64,000 bases of DNA. Origin: Streptomyces sp. WAC08241. GTDB lineage: Bacteria; Actinomycetota; Actinomycetes; Streptomycetales; Streptomycetaceae. The translations under genes were made by a program, and so were the position numbers. The stretch is from the NCBI GenBank assembly GCA_007858575.1, contig CP042279.1:2914001-2978000 (forward strand), read 5' to 3'. The notes below the pieces were generated by a model. The model saw nothing but the letters and a program-made list of their open reading frames with translations, was not told where the DNA came from and made no database searches. Each line of letters starts with the position of its first letter. Positions within the stretch are counted from its first letter, which is position 1. This document shows, piece by piece, positions 32,314 to 42,545 of this stretch.

Positions 32314-33478
32314 CCACCCGCCCCGCAGCGGTCCTGCACCACCGGGAGGACGGCGCGCCGTCCCACCCCCGCTGATCCTCGGCCCTCCCTCGGCACCCCG
32401 CTGGCCGTCTGGGAGCAGCAGACCGGCCCGCTCGCCCGCACCCACCGGGTGATCCGCTTCGACCTGCCCGGACACGGCGGCTCCTCCCCGGACTCCTCCA
32501 GCGCGGCGGTACCGTCGCGGACCTGGGAGGCCGGGTCCTGAGCTGGCCGACTCGCTCGGCATCGACCGTTTCGCCTACGCGGGCATCTCCCTCGGCGGCG
32601 CCGTCGGCATCCACTTGGCGGCCCGTCACCCCGACCGCGTCTCCCGTCTGGCCGTCGTCTGCTCCTCCGCCCGTTTCGGCGGGCCCGACGGCTGGCACGA
32701 GCGGGCCCGGACCGTCCGCGCCGCCGGTACCGGCCCCTCGCCCCGGGGGCGGCGGAACGCTGGTTCACCCCCGCCTTCGCCCGGGAACCGGCCGCCACCG
32801 CGCTGCTCGACGCCCTGCGCTCGGCGACCGACCCCGAAGCCTACGCGCGGCTGTGCGAGGCGCTCGCCGTCTACGACGCGCGCGGCGAACTCGGCCGCAT
32901 CGCCGTTCCCACCCTCGTGGTGGCCGGCCGGGAGGACCCGGCCACGCCCGTGGACCATGCCCGGGAACTCGCCGACGCGGTCCCCGGCGCCGGCCTGGTC
33001 GAGATCCCGCGCGCGGCCCATCTGGCGGGCGTCGAGCAGCCCCGGGTGGTCACCTCCGCACTGCTCGCGCACTTCACTGCGGGCGGCGACGACGGCAGCC
33101 GTCATGCCGCCGGCCTCGCGGTGCGCCGCAAGGTCCTGGGCGACGCGCACGTGGACCGGGCCCTCGCCCGCACCACGCCGCTGACGGCCGCCTTCCAGGA
33201 CTTCATCACCCGCTACGCCTGGGGCGAGATATGGTCCAGGCCCGGTCTGGACCACCGCACCCGCCGCTGCCTCACCCTCACCGCGCTCGTCGCCCTCAAC
33301 CACCACGCCGAGCTGGAGATGCATCTGCGCGCCGCCCTCACCAGCGGCGACCTCTCCCCGACGACGTCCGGGAAGTCCTCCTCCAGTCCGCCGTGTACTG
33401 CGGGGTGCCGAGCGCGAACGCGGCCTTCGCCCTCGCCGAACGCGTCTCGCCGAAACCGCCGCCGCATCCCGGGAGTGA
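32310..33478 (+). CDS. pcaL: Fused 3-oxoadipate enol-lactonase / 4-carboxymuconolactone decarboxylase, operon copy
   Basis: About 390 residues. Hydrolase domain: LPLAVWEQQ-like start, FDLPGHGGSS, nucleophile in YAGISLGGAVG, EDPATPVDHA, HLAGVEQP with the catalytic His. Decarboxylase domain: GLAVRRKVLGDAHVDRA, WGEIWSRPGLDHRTRR, LLQSAVYCGVPSAN. Seven breaks (about 32355, 32385, 32505, 32540, 32745, 33358, 33452). Same architecture as the protein at 23 kb but clearly a separate gene. It performs two successive steps, decarboxylation of 4-carboxymuconolactone and hydrolysis of the enol-lactone. Its stop lies two bases before the pobA ATG. Confidence 0.92.
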
Positions 33479-33480
33479 GC

Positions 33481-34650
<1,170 letters not shown>

Positions 34651-34681
34651 GACGTGCCGGTTCGGTTCCGGTGACGACCCG

Positions 34682-35205
34682 TCACCGGAACCCGGGAGTA
34701 CGGCGTCCGCCCGAGGGCGAGGACGGCGAGGAACGCGCCGAGCCACAGGGGCCCGCAGCCCGTACTCGTCGATGCCCAGGCCGCCGGTCCAGGACCCGAC
34801 GACCACGCCGAGGGTGATGAAGGAGGAGTGGATCGTGTCGACCAGCGGGCGCGCGTCGGCGATGCGCTGCACCCTGCTGCTCATGGCCGGGTTCATCGTC
34901 ACGCCGACGAAGCCGATGCCCGGCACGGCGATGACGGCGGTGACGAGCGTGATGACGCCCACCGCGACGAATCCGGCGCGCCGGCCCCACTGCTCCCCCA
35001 CCAGGGTGGAGACGGGCAGGATCTCCGCCACGAGCGGGTCCTTGGCGGCCAGACCGGTGAGGGTGTTCACGGTGAAGCAGCCGGACCCGTACCCTGCGCG
35101 CCGGTTCTCCATCCCGCCGTCGACGATGACGCCGAGGAGCCGCCGGACGCGCTCGACGGCGCCGGAGCCGTCCTCATCCAGCACGGCGACCTGACGAGCC
35201 GTCAT
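34682..35205 (-). pseudogene. Chimeric remnant: TetR C-terminal half joined to MFS C-terminal helices
   Basis: One open frame reads first like the ligand-binding half of a TetR regulator (VERVRRLLGVIVDGGMENRR, GCFTVNTLTGLAAKDPLVAEI). It continues without a stop into the last helices of a major-facilitator transporter (GIGFVGVTMNPAM, RPLVDTIHSSFITLGVVVGSW, GIDEYGLRAP). The TetR helix-turn-helix and the first eight or so MFS helices are absent. A further break near 34757 gives the usual WLGAFLAVLAL end. Likely a deletion fused two neighbouring regulator/exporter genes. It sits right after pobA, at the other edge of the pca island. Confidence 0.6.
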
Positions 35206-35647
35206 GGTGTCGACATGACGACCGAGCGCTCGCCCCGGTGCCGGGGTGTTCTAGAGCCGGCCCCCGGCCGGGCGGCTCCGTGGCGTTCCAGGCGTCGTGG
35301 GCGTCGGTCAGCGGGGCCAGTTCCCCGCCGGGCACGGCGAGCCGTACGGTTCCCGGGTCGCCGAGCCGGGCGGGCGGCTCGTGGGCGGCCACGGCCGGCC
35401 AGGGCGCCCAGCGGGCGTTGCGGGCGGCCCACCGGGCCAGCCACGCCAGTGGCCAGGGCCCGTCGACGGGCCGGTGGTCGTAGGCGATCAGCCGGCCGCG
35501 GGCGCGGGTGGCCACGACGAGGCCCTCGACCTTCAGGACGGTGCCCGCCGGGCCGGGGTGCTCGCGCAGCCGTACGTCGCTGACGTGGCCGATCTCGCGG
35601 CCGTCGCGGTCCCGGACGCGGGCTCCCATCAGGTCAGCCAGACGCAT
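35174..35647 (-). CDS. PRC-barrel domain protein
   Basis: About 130-157 residues. MRLADLMGARVRDRDGREIGHVSDVRL is a PRC-barrel beta unit (as in RimM and photosynthetic reaction centre H). GLVVATRARGRLIAYDHRP continues the fold. The last 25 residues are doubtful; a lost base near 35270 would give a stop at the TAG about 35250. Its start overlaps the preceding PRC-like gene by 14 bp, placing it at the end of the NRAMP operon. Confidence 0.75.
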   Translation of the reverse strand: MRLADLMGARVRDRDGREIGHVSDVRLREHPGPAGTVLKVEGLVVATRARGRLIAYDHRPVDGPWPLAWLARWAARNARWAPWPAVAAHEPPARLGDPGTVRLAVPGGELAPLTDAHDAWNATEPPGRGPALEHPGTGASARSSCRHHDGSSGRRAG

Positions 35648-36079
35648 GGCCGGCCCCCGGGAGTCGTCCGACGACGTTCTCGCGCGTCCAGTCCTCCAGG
35701 GCGTGCACCCCGGCGTTCTCCTCCGGCAGGTCGACGCGGACCACCGCCCCGATGCCGGTGACGCGGCCGAAGTCCAGTCGGGCCGGGCCCTCGCCCTCGC
35801 CGACGCTCAGGCGCCGCTGCACCGCGGCGAGCCACCGGGCCGCCTTCCCGCCCAGGCGCGGCGCGAGCGCGGCCGGTCCGACGAGGACGGCGGTGACCCG
35901 CGGGGGCCGTCGGGGTCCGGCTCCAGCTCCAGGTCGTCGACCTTGCACACCGGCCTGTCGTCCCCGTCGACGACCTGCCGGTCCAGGAGGTGGAAGCGGG
36001 CGCTGTACGCGCGTCCCGCCCGCCGCTCCTCCGGCCCGGGCCGGTTCTCGTCGCGCGCGTTCTCGTCCTCGTCGGGCAT
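35634..36079 (-). CDS. PRC-barrel-like protein, second of the pair
   Basis: About 147 residues with a very acidic/basic N-terminus (MPDEDENARDENRPGPEERR). Then YSARFHLLDRQVVDGDDRPVCKVDDLEL, a PRC-type beta motif, and VTAVLVGPAALAPRLGG, RRLSVGEGEGPARLDF, GIGAVVRVDLPEENAG. One break near 35905. The start overlaps the transporter stop (TGATG). A GTG one codon earlier is an alternative start. Probably cytoplasmic; function unknown, linked by coupling to the transporter. Confidence 0.68.
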
Positions 36080-37303
36080 CACAGGCCTGCCTTCGTCGCG
36101 ATCATCAGCGGGATGGCGGCCACCGCCGCCACCAGGACGACGACGAGGTACAGGCCGCCCATCAGGTTGGCGAACCTGCCGTTCCTCGCCTCGCCCATGT
36201 ACTCCGGGTCGTTGGCCACCACGAGGATGGGGAGGTAGGTCAGCGGCAGCGCGACCGCCGCGAAGACCAGCGAGTACTCGGTGACCATGACCGGGTCGAC
36301 CCCGTGAGGACCAGCATCATCCCCGCCACCAGGGCCACGATCACCACGGCGTGGAACCGCGACGCCGTCCGGGGGCGGCCGTCTTCCCCAGGTCCAGCCG
36401 AAGTACTGCGCCACGGTGTAGCCCGAGGACAGCGCCGTCTCCAGGGCCGCGCCGAACGTCGCCGCGAAGACGCCGATCAGGACGAGGCCGAGCCCGAGCT
36501 TCCCGAGGGCGTAGCCCACCGGGAGCACGACCTGGGACAGGTGGTCCACCGCGATCCCCGCCGGGTGCAGCAGCAGCGCCGCCGCCGTCATGATCGACAG
36601 GGCGAGGAGCCCGCCGAGGGGAAGCCGAGGAAGACGTTGATCCGGGCCGTGAGCAGGTCCTTGCGCTTCCACTTCTCCTCGATGCCGCCGGAGGAGAAGA
36701 AGAACACCTCGTACGGGGTCATGGCGCTCGCGAACAGGGCGATGGCGTAGTAGAAGTACGTCGGCAGGCCCTCGCCGCCGGGGACCTCGGGGTGCGTGAC
36801 CCGTTCGAGGACGGAGCCCCAGGAGGGGTCGAGCCGGAAGACGGCGACCACGAAGACCACCAGGGTGAGGCCGGCCAGGCCGAAGACCCGTTCCATGGTC
36901 TCGAACCGGGTCCGCCAGATCACCAGCCAGACCGCGAGGCCCACCAGGGGACCCACAGCAGGTGGGCCACGGAGCTGATCAGCTCGATCGCGAGCGCCAC
37001 GCCCGCGAGTTCCGCCGCCAGGGTCAGTCCCGTGACGAGGAGCGAGCCCACCAGATTGGCGAGGGCCGTCCGCGGCCCCAGCCGCTCGCGGACCAGGTCG
37101 AAGGTGGGGCGTCCGGCGACGGCGGCGACCCGGCCCGCCATCTCCGCGTACACGCAGATGCCGACCACGCCGACGAGGAGCACCCAGACCAGGGAGAAGC
37201 CGAACCGGGCACCCACGAGGGAGGAGGCGACGAGGTCGCCGATGTCCACGAAACCGCCGATGGCGGTCAGGATGCCGAGGGTGACGGCCAGGAGGCGTTT
37301 CAC
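36079..37303 (-). CDS. NRAMP-family (LeuT-fold) transporter without canonical metal-binding motifs
   Basis: About 408 residues with ten to eleven helices. The first helix reads GGFVDIGDLVASSLVGARFG where NRAMP metal importers have D-P-G-N, and helix six reads FASAMTPYEVFFFSSGG where they have M-P-H-N. The overall pattern (AEMAGRVAAVAGRPTFDLVRERLG, GAALETALSSGYTVAQYFGW) still fits the superfamily. So both halves of the known divalent-metal site are replaced. GTG start overlaps the lipoprotein stop (GTGA). Breaks near 36948, 36620, 36388 and 36303. Substrate unknown; manganese or iron import should not be assumed. Confidence 0.82.
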
Positions 37304-37776
37304 GACGACATCTCCTCCTCGAACCCCTCCAGCCGCTCGGCCGCCCCGCGCAGTTGCCCGGTGTGCTCCGCCAGTTCGCGCACCTCGCCGCGGCGGGCCC
37401 CGATCCGTACCTCCGCCAGCGCGTCCGCCGCGTCGTCGAGGAGGGTGCCGAGGCGTTCGCGCACGGCGTCGGCCGCCTCGCCCGGCGGCTGCCGGGACTC
37501 GAACGTCCCCTGCGCGGCGAGCAGGTCGGTCTCCGCCTCGCCGAGCAGCACCGACACGTACGGGCCGGTCAGCCGGCCCTTTCCGGCGGCTTCCACCGCG
37601 AGGCGGGCGGTGGACACCGCCGAGGCCGCGGCCTCCGCGGTGTTGGCCGCCTTGCGCCGGTAGTCCTCGTCCGAACGGGAGGACCCCGCGCACCCGGCCA
37701 CCGCCGCCACGACCACGAGCGTCACCGCCCCGAAGGCCACCGGCCGTCGTTCCCGTACCCGCACCGGAGTCCTCAC
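37300..37776 (-). CDS. Small lipoprotein, mostly helical
   Basis: 158 residues, intact. GTG start VRTPVRVRERRP, hydrophobic segment VTLVVVAAVAGCAG giving a lipobox V-A-G-C, then long Ala/Glu-rich helices (DYRRKAANTAEAAASAVSTARLAVEAA..., LGEAETDLLAAQGTFESRQ) with coiled-coil character. The start overlaps the stop of the 31-residue peptide gene (GTGA) and the stop overlaps the transporter start. By position it is an extracytoplasmic partner of the transporter. No family recognised. Confidence 0.82.
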   Translation of the reverse strand: MRTPVRVRERRPVAFGAVTLVVVAAVAGCAGSSRSDEDYRRKAANTAEAAASAVSTARLAVEAAGKGRLTGPYVSVLLGEAETDLLAAQGTFESRQPPGEAADAVRERLGTLLDDAADALAEVRIGARRGEVRELAEHTGQLRGAAERLEGFEEEMSS

Positions 37777-37868
37777 CGGCCCCTCAGCACGAAATAGGCG
37801 CCCACGGCGAGCAGCAGCCCGAGCTGCGCCCACGCCGCGAGCAGCACCAGACCCTGATCCACAGGCAT
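37773..37868 (-). CDS. 31-residue single-helix membrane peptide
   Basis: MPVDQGLVLLAAWAQLGLL followed by LAVGAYFVLRGR: one hydrophobic helix with a basic end, so the C-terminus should be inside. The stop overlaps the lipoprotein GTG, which supports real translation. It is the first gene of the five-gene operon, preceded by a GGTGGGGTG-type ribosome site. Possibly a subunit or regulator of the transporter, by analogy with KdpF-like peptides. Confidence 0.68.
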   Translation of the reverse strand: MPVDQGLVLLAAWAQLGLLLAVGAYFVLRGR

Positions 37869-38100
37869 CACCCCACCACAGACGAAGGAGCAGGTCTTGT
37901 ACCCGTAGGCGGGGAGGGAAACGTGTCGGCGGCCCCCGCCCCTTCGTCCGGTGGTCGCCCGCTCGTTCGGTCGCCGCCCGTTCGCGCGGTGCGGGGACTT
38001 CGCGTGGGATGGGAGCGGTGCCGAGTGAGGCACCGGCCGCCGGGTAACCGGACGGGCACGCGCGGCCGGACGGGCCGCGACCCACGGAGAGGGAAAGACG

Positions 38101-38426
38101 ATGCCGGCAGGATCGAACGCGAAGCGCGAGCGCCAGTACGAGCACATCAAGGAGGGCGCCGAGAAGCGCGGCACCTCCGAGAAGCGGGCGAAGGAGATCG
38201 CCGCGCGCACCGTGAACAAGGAGCGGGCCCGCTCCGGCGAGTCCGCGACCGCGAGCAAGACCTCCACGCGGGACCCGAAGTCCGCTTCGCAGCGCGGCGG
38301 CGAGCGCTCGCACAGCGGCTCCCAGGGGCCGACGAAGGACCAGCTCTACGCGGAGGCGAAGAAGCGGGGGTCGAGGGCCGCTCGTCCATGAACAAGCAGG
38401 AGCTCAAGAAGGCGCTGGGCCGCTGA
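38101..38426 (+). CDS. Small basic plasmid-stabilisation-like protein
   Basis: About 108 residues. MPAGSNAKRERQYEHIKEGA, KRAKEIAARTVNKERARSGE, GERSHSGSQGPTKDQLYAEA, then after a break near 38370 EGRSSMNKQELKKALGR, which is the normal end. The last part resembles the Rho N-like SAP motif that binds nucleic acid. Streptomyces chromosomes encode many copies annotated as plasmid stabilisation protein, although no plasmid role is evident here. Good Shine-Dalgarno GAGAGGGAAAG before the ATG. Confidence 0.78.
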
Positions 38427-38445
38427 GCCCGGCCGGTTCGACGCA

Positions 38446-38480
38446 CGGCGGCCCCCGTCCCTGAGGACGGGGCCGCGCCG
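38446..38480. terminator. Bidirectional terminator between convergent small genes
   Basis: CGGCGGCCCCCGTCC pairs with GGACGGGGCCGCGCCG around a CTGA loop, with one bulged C. It lies 20 bp past the plus-strand gene and 21 bp past the minus-strand antitoxin-like gene. Confidence 0.75.
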
Positions 38481-38500
38481 TGTCGATCACCGGGCCGTCG

Positions 38501-38701
38501 TCACTGCTGACCGGGCTCGCGGCGGTCGTCGCCGTACGAACGGCGTACCGCGTCGGCCGCCTTGTCCGTCTGGGCGTCGTACTTGTTTCCGGTGCGCTCG
38601 TCCACCAGGCGTTCCGCGCGGTCCACGCCTTGGTTCGCCTGGTCCGGGTGCCCCTTCGCCATCTTCTTGACCTTGTCGGCCATGTCGCCCAGCTTGCCCA
38701 T
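38501..38701 (-). CDS. MT0933-like antitoxin-family protein, no toxin nearby
   Basis: 66 residues, intact. MGKLGDMADKVKKMAKGHPD, QGVDRAERLVDERTGNKYDAQ and TDKAADAVRRS match the short amphipathic-helix family named after Rv0909/MT0933. In mycobacteria the family pairs with a Rv0910-type toxin; no such gene adjoins here. Streptomyces carries many solitary copies, which may be stress proteins rather than antitoxins. Confidence 0.8.
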   Translation of the reverse strand: MGKLGDMADKVKKMAKGHPDQANQGVDRAERLVDERTGNKYDAQTDKAADAVRRSYGDDRREPGQQ

Positions 38702-38892
38702 GAGATTCCTCCCGGGGTGCGTGCTCGTGCGTCGTACGAGGTCTCCACTACCCCGTCACGGCGGTCCGATACATCCGTTCCGCCCTTTTCAGCGGTCGGC
38801 ACTTCCGGAGGAACATCCCAGGTTTGAAAAGCTCCGGACGGTGCAGACGCATTGTTGACACAGACCTTATACAGGCAGGTAGGAGACACATC

Positions 38893-39162
38893 ATGGGCAT
38901 CATCGCGTGGATTCTCATCGGCCTGATCGCCGGTTTCATCGCCAAGGCGATCATGCCGGGCAAGGACCCGGGCGGCGTCATCATCACGATCCTGATCGGC
39001 ATCGCGGGCGGTCTCCTGGGCGGATGGCTCGGCAAGGTCATATTCGGCGTCGACTCCATCGACGGCTTCTTCGACCTCTCCACCTGGATCGCCGCCATCA
39101 TCGGCTCCGTGATCCTCCTGGCCCTCTACCGCCTCGTCACCGGCAACCGACGCCACGCCTGA
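38893..39162 (+). CDS. GlsB/YeaQ/YmgE family stress membrane protein
   Basis: 89 residues, intact. Three helices: [61 protein letters not shown]; the [14 protein letters not shown] opening and the G-G-x-x-G-G-x-x-G pattern define the family. AGGTAGGAG precedes the ATG by 6 nt. Upstream 38855-38876 is AT-rich with TTGACA and TTATAC but they are too close together to be a normal promoter pair. Confidence 0.92.
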   Translation: MGIIAWILIGLIAGFIAKAIMPGKDPGGVIITILIGIAGGLLGGWLGKVIFGVDSIDGFFDLSTWIAAIIGSVILLALYRLVTGNRRHA

Positions 39163-39192
39163 TCGCGTCTCCCGGCCCGCGTCGCGGGCGGA

Positions 39193-39225
39193 ACGGCCCC
39201 GCCCCTCACCGAGGGGCGGGGCCGT
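39193..39225. terminator. Perfect 15-bp bidirectional terminator
   Basis: ACGGCCCCGCCCCTC and GAGGGGCGGGGCCGT form a perfect 15-bp stem with loop ACC. It follows the GlsB-type stop by 30 bp. On the other strand the probable stop of the LOG-family gene falls in its loop. Confidence 0.88.
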
Positions 39226-39791
39226 CGCCGTGCGCGGGCGGTGGGTGCCGCCCAGCCGCTGCTCCAGGGCCTCCAGGAGGCCGGGCAGGTCGGGGGCGAC
39301 GGCGAGGTCGTCGAGGGTGGACGCGGCGAGGAACCCGGTGGCGGAGATACGCGCAGGGCGTCGAGGAGCGGTGTCCAGAAGCCACCGGCGTCGAGGAGGC
39401 CGACGGGCTTGGCGTGGAAGCCGAGCTGGCGCCACGACCACACCTCGAAGATCTCCTCCAGGGTCCCGAGTCCGCCGGGCAGGGCGGCGAAGGCGTCCGC
39501 GCGGTCGGCCATGATCGCCTTGCGCTCGTGCATCGTGTCGCAGACGACCAGCTCCGTCACCCCCTCGTGCGCCCACTCCCGCTCGATCATGCTGCGCGGG
39601 ATGACCCCGACGACCTCGCCGCCCGCCTTCAGGGCCGCGTCCGCCACGACGCCCATCAGCCCCGTACGGCCGCCGCCGTAGACGAGGCCGATCCCGCGCC
39701 GGGCCAGATCGGTGCCGACCGCGGCGGCCAGGGCGGCGTACGCCGGGTCGTGCCCGTCGGAGGAGGCGAGGAAGACGGCGAGACGGCGCAT
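39206..39791 (-). CDS. LOG-family protein (nucleotide 5'-monophosphate phosphoribohydrolase)
   Basis: About 195 residues. [38 protein letters not shown] near residue 35, [22 protein letters not shown] (the P-G-G-x-G-T-x-x-E motif) near 110. By family it releases free cytokinin-type bases or hydrolyses nucleotide monophosphates. Breaks near 39353 and 39241; restoring them gives a short ending [10 protein letters not shown] whose TGA lies in the terminator loop. Without the second correction the frame would run past the hairpin. Confidence 0.86.
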
Positions 39792-39931
39792 GGGGACCTC
39801 CCGGGGCCGGGGCTGCGGCGGACGGTCCGGTCTACCACGGACGTCCCCGCTCCGACCAGGCGCTTTCGAGCTCCCCGTGACCCCGGGGGCCCGCCGCTTC
39901 AAGAGACTCGCCGTCTCAGGGGCTCGCCGTC

Positions 39932-40512
39932 TCAGGGGCTCGTCGTCGAGACCGCGTACACCCGGGGAACGCCGGTTCCGTGAGGTCGACCGTGATGTCC
40001 GTGGTCGGGCGGGGTTCCTCGCGGGTGATGGTGGTGCCCGACCAGGTCGGGCCGTTCGGGAAGGTCCAGGCGGCGATGGAGCGGTCGCGTTCGCCGATGG
40101 TGATCCGGCCCGGGGTGAGCTGGGAGCGGGCGGCGCCGGACTCGGCGAGGAAGGTGTCGAGGCCGGCGGCGGTCGTGGTGAACCGGACGTACAGCCTGCT
40201 GGTCTTCCAGTTGCTGGTCTCGTAGTAGGCCACGTCCCAGGCTCCGGAGGGGATCGGGACCTCGAAGACGCGGCGCTTCATCTGGGAGGGCCAGTTGTCC
40301 TGGAGGCCCGCCGCCGAGGACTCGCGTTCCTTGTCGCGGCCGCTGTCGCGGCTCTGGCCGGCGGAGATGACGAGGTAGCCGGCCGGGATGCCGACGAGGA
40401 GCACGATGATGACGGCCGTCAGCCAGCGGCGGCGGATCATGTGCCGGTGGTCCTCGGGCATCCTGTCCCTCGGTGTGCGGGGCGGGGCGGTCGGCATCCG
40501 GGTCGGGGTCAT
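39932..40512 (-). CDS. Single-pass membrane protein of unknown function
   Basis: About 193 residues. Pro/Thr/Arg-rich cytoplasmic N-terminus, one helix ([23 protein letters not shown]) at 28-50, then a soluble outer domain with [56 protein letters not shown]. No catalytic motif visible. ATG start overlaps the ROK gene stop (ATGA). A break near 39970 leads to the normal ending VYAVSTTSP. Confidence 0.72.
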
Positions 40513-41577
40513 GCGGGCGGGTCCTCGGGGGCGCGGGGCCCGGGCCGAGGTCCCGCTGCGCAGGGCCTGGGCGTAGCGCTCGTACCGTTCGTACCGCTCG
40601 ACGCGGCGCCGGTTGGCGCGGCGGAAGCGGCGGGCGACGAGCCGGGCGAGGTCGGCGGCGCCGACCATGCCGGCCTCGGGGCCGAGCTGGGCGCGGACGA
40701 GCCGGGCCTCGGGGCGGTAGCCGCGGCCGGTGAGGTGGCGGCGGAAGGAGTCCCGGGCGGGGCCGATGAGCAGGTCGTCGGCGGCGGAGACGCCTCCGCC
40801 GATGACGAAGCAGGAGGGTCGAGGGCGGCGGCGAGGTTGGCGATGCCGACGCCGAGCCACTGGCCGATGTCCTGGAACAGCTCGACGCACATGGCGTCGC
40901 CCTCGCGGGCGAGCTCGGTGATGAGCGGGCCGGTGATGTCGGGGACGTGGCCCTTGACCCGCTCGATGATGTTGTACGCGACCGGGGAGTCGGCGGCGGC
41001 CAGCTCGCGGGCCTCGCGGACCAGCGCGTTGCCCGAGCTGTACTGCTCCCAGCAGCCGCGGTTGCCGCAGGGCAGCGGTGGCCGCCGGGGACGACCTGCA
41101 TGTGGCCGAACTCGCCGGCGACGCCGTACTTGCCCCGCTTGACCTGGCCGTCCTCCAGGATGGCGCCGCCGATGCCGGTGCCGAGGGTGATCATGACGAG
41201 GTGGTCCTCGCCGCGTCCGGCGCCGAAGCGCCACTCGGCCCAGGCGGCGGTGTTGGCGTCGTTGTCGACCATGACGGGGACGGCGAGGCGGCCCTGGAGG
41301 GAGTCGCGCAGGGGCTCGTTGCGCCAGGCCAGGTGGGGGCGAAGAGGACCCGGGCGCGGTCGGCGTCGACCCAGCCGGCCGCGCCGATGCCGACGGCGTG
41401 CACGTCGTGCCGGTCGGAGAGGTCCAGGACCAGTTCGACGATGGTGTCCTCGACGACCTTGGGGCTCTTGGACTTGTCCGGGGTCTCCGTGCGGAGCTTC
41501 TCCAGGATGTTGCCGTCGGCGTCGACGACTCCGGCCATCACCTTCGTGCCGCCGATGTCGATGCCGACGGTCGGCAC
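40509..41577 (-). CDS. ROK-family sugar kinase (glucokinase-like)
   Basis: About 355 residues. Phosphate-binding VGIDIGGTKVMAGVVD at the start, VMVDNDANTAAWAEWRFGAGRG with the catalytic Asp, TLGTGIGGAILEDGQ, GEFGHMQV, and the zinc motif CPCGNRGCWE near 190. GTG start. Breaks near 41340, 41075, 40818 and one near the end. The C-terminal extension rich in Arg/Tyr (RRVERYERYERYAQA) is unusual for glucokinases. It lies downstream of the sugar ABC operon but 158 bp away, so it may be separately transcribed; it probably phosphorylates the imported sugar. Confidence 0.88.
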
Positions 41578-41735
41578 CCGGGGGCCGTCAGGTGGGAGCG
41601 CCGTTCCCGGGTCCCCACGGTCCGCAGCACGGTGCCGCGGGCGGAGCCGCGGTGGGCGAGGTCACGGTAGGTACTCATCGGCTCCGATTCTGCCAGGTGG
41701 GGCGTACGGGGGCCGTGACGACGGGGAGGGCCGCG

Positions 41736-42545
41736 TCACGTGGCGGAGGGGCGCTCCAGCTCGTGGCGGAGGTCTCCAGCTCGCTGCCGCCGGCCATCTG
41801 CCGGGTCAGCTCGTCGAGGGTGACGGAGTCCTTGGTGTGGCTGCCGGCCATGACGCCCCGCTTGAGCAGGACGAAGCGGTCGCCGACGAGGTGGGCGTGG
41901 TGGGGTTGTGGGTGATGAGGACCACGCCGAGGCCCTGGTCGCGGGCGGCGGCCACGTACTCAGGACGACCCCGGACTGCTTGACGCCGAGGGCGGCGGTC
42001 GGCTCGTCGAGGACGAGGACCTTGGCGCCGAAGTGGACGGCGCGGGTGATGGCCACGCACTGGCGCTCGCCGCCGGAGAGGGTGCCGATGGGCTGGTCGA
42101 CGTCGCGCAGGTCGATGCCCATGCGGAGCAGGGCCTCGCGGGTGGTGGCGCGCATGAGGCCGGCGTCGAGCCGCTTGAGGGGCCCCTTGCCCTTCGTCGG
42201 CTCGGAGCCGAGGAAGAAGTTCCGCCAGACCGGCATGAGCGGGACCACGGCGAGGTCCTGGTAGACGGTGGCGATGCCCCGGTCGAGGGCGTCGCGCGGG
42301 TTGGCGAGCGCGACCTCCTCGCCCTCGATGCGGAAGGTCCCGGCGTCGTGCCGGTGCAGCCCGGCAACGATCTTGATGAGGGTGGACTTGCCGGCGCCGT
42401 TGTCGCCGAGGACGCAGGTGATCTCGCCCGCGCGGACCTCCAGGGAGACCCCTTCGAGGGCGCGGATGTTGCCGTAGTACTTGCTGACGTCGTCGAGCTC
42501 GACGAGGGGCGCGGGCCCGGTCGTCACAGAGGTGCCGGTCGTCAC
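41736..42545 (-). CDS. Sugar ABC transporter ATP-binding protein (single-domain, FrcA/XylG type)
   Basis: About 270 residues. Walker [11 protein letters not shown] near residue 45, Q-loop VYQDLAVVP, signature [15 protein letters not shown], Walker [16 protein letters not shown], switch [14 protein letters not shown] after Walker B is the mark of the carbohydrate CUT2 subfamily. Single domain, as in fructose importers, not the doubled RbsA form. GTG start overlaps the permease stop. Breaks near 41958, 41900 and 41770. Confidence 0.92.
   Translation of the reverse strand: MTTGTSVTTGPAPLVELDDVSKYYGNIRALEGVSLEVRAGEITCVLGDNGAGKSTLIKIVAGLHRHDAGTFRIEGEEVALANPRDALDRGIATVYQDLAVVPLMPVWRNFFLGSEPTKGKGPLKRLDAGLMRATTREALLRMGIDLRDVDQPIGTLSGGERQCVAITRAVHFGAKVLVLDEPTAALGVKQSGVVLSTWPPPATRASAWSSSPTTPPRPPRRRPLRPAQAGRHGRQPHQGLRHPRRADPADGRRQRAGDLRHELERPSAT

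Noticed and set aside
38855..38876. TTGACA and TTATAC as a promoter for the GlsB-type gene
   Set aside because: The two hexamers are only about 9 bp apart, too close for a sigma-70-type promoter.
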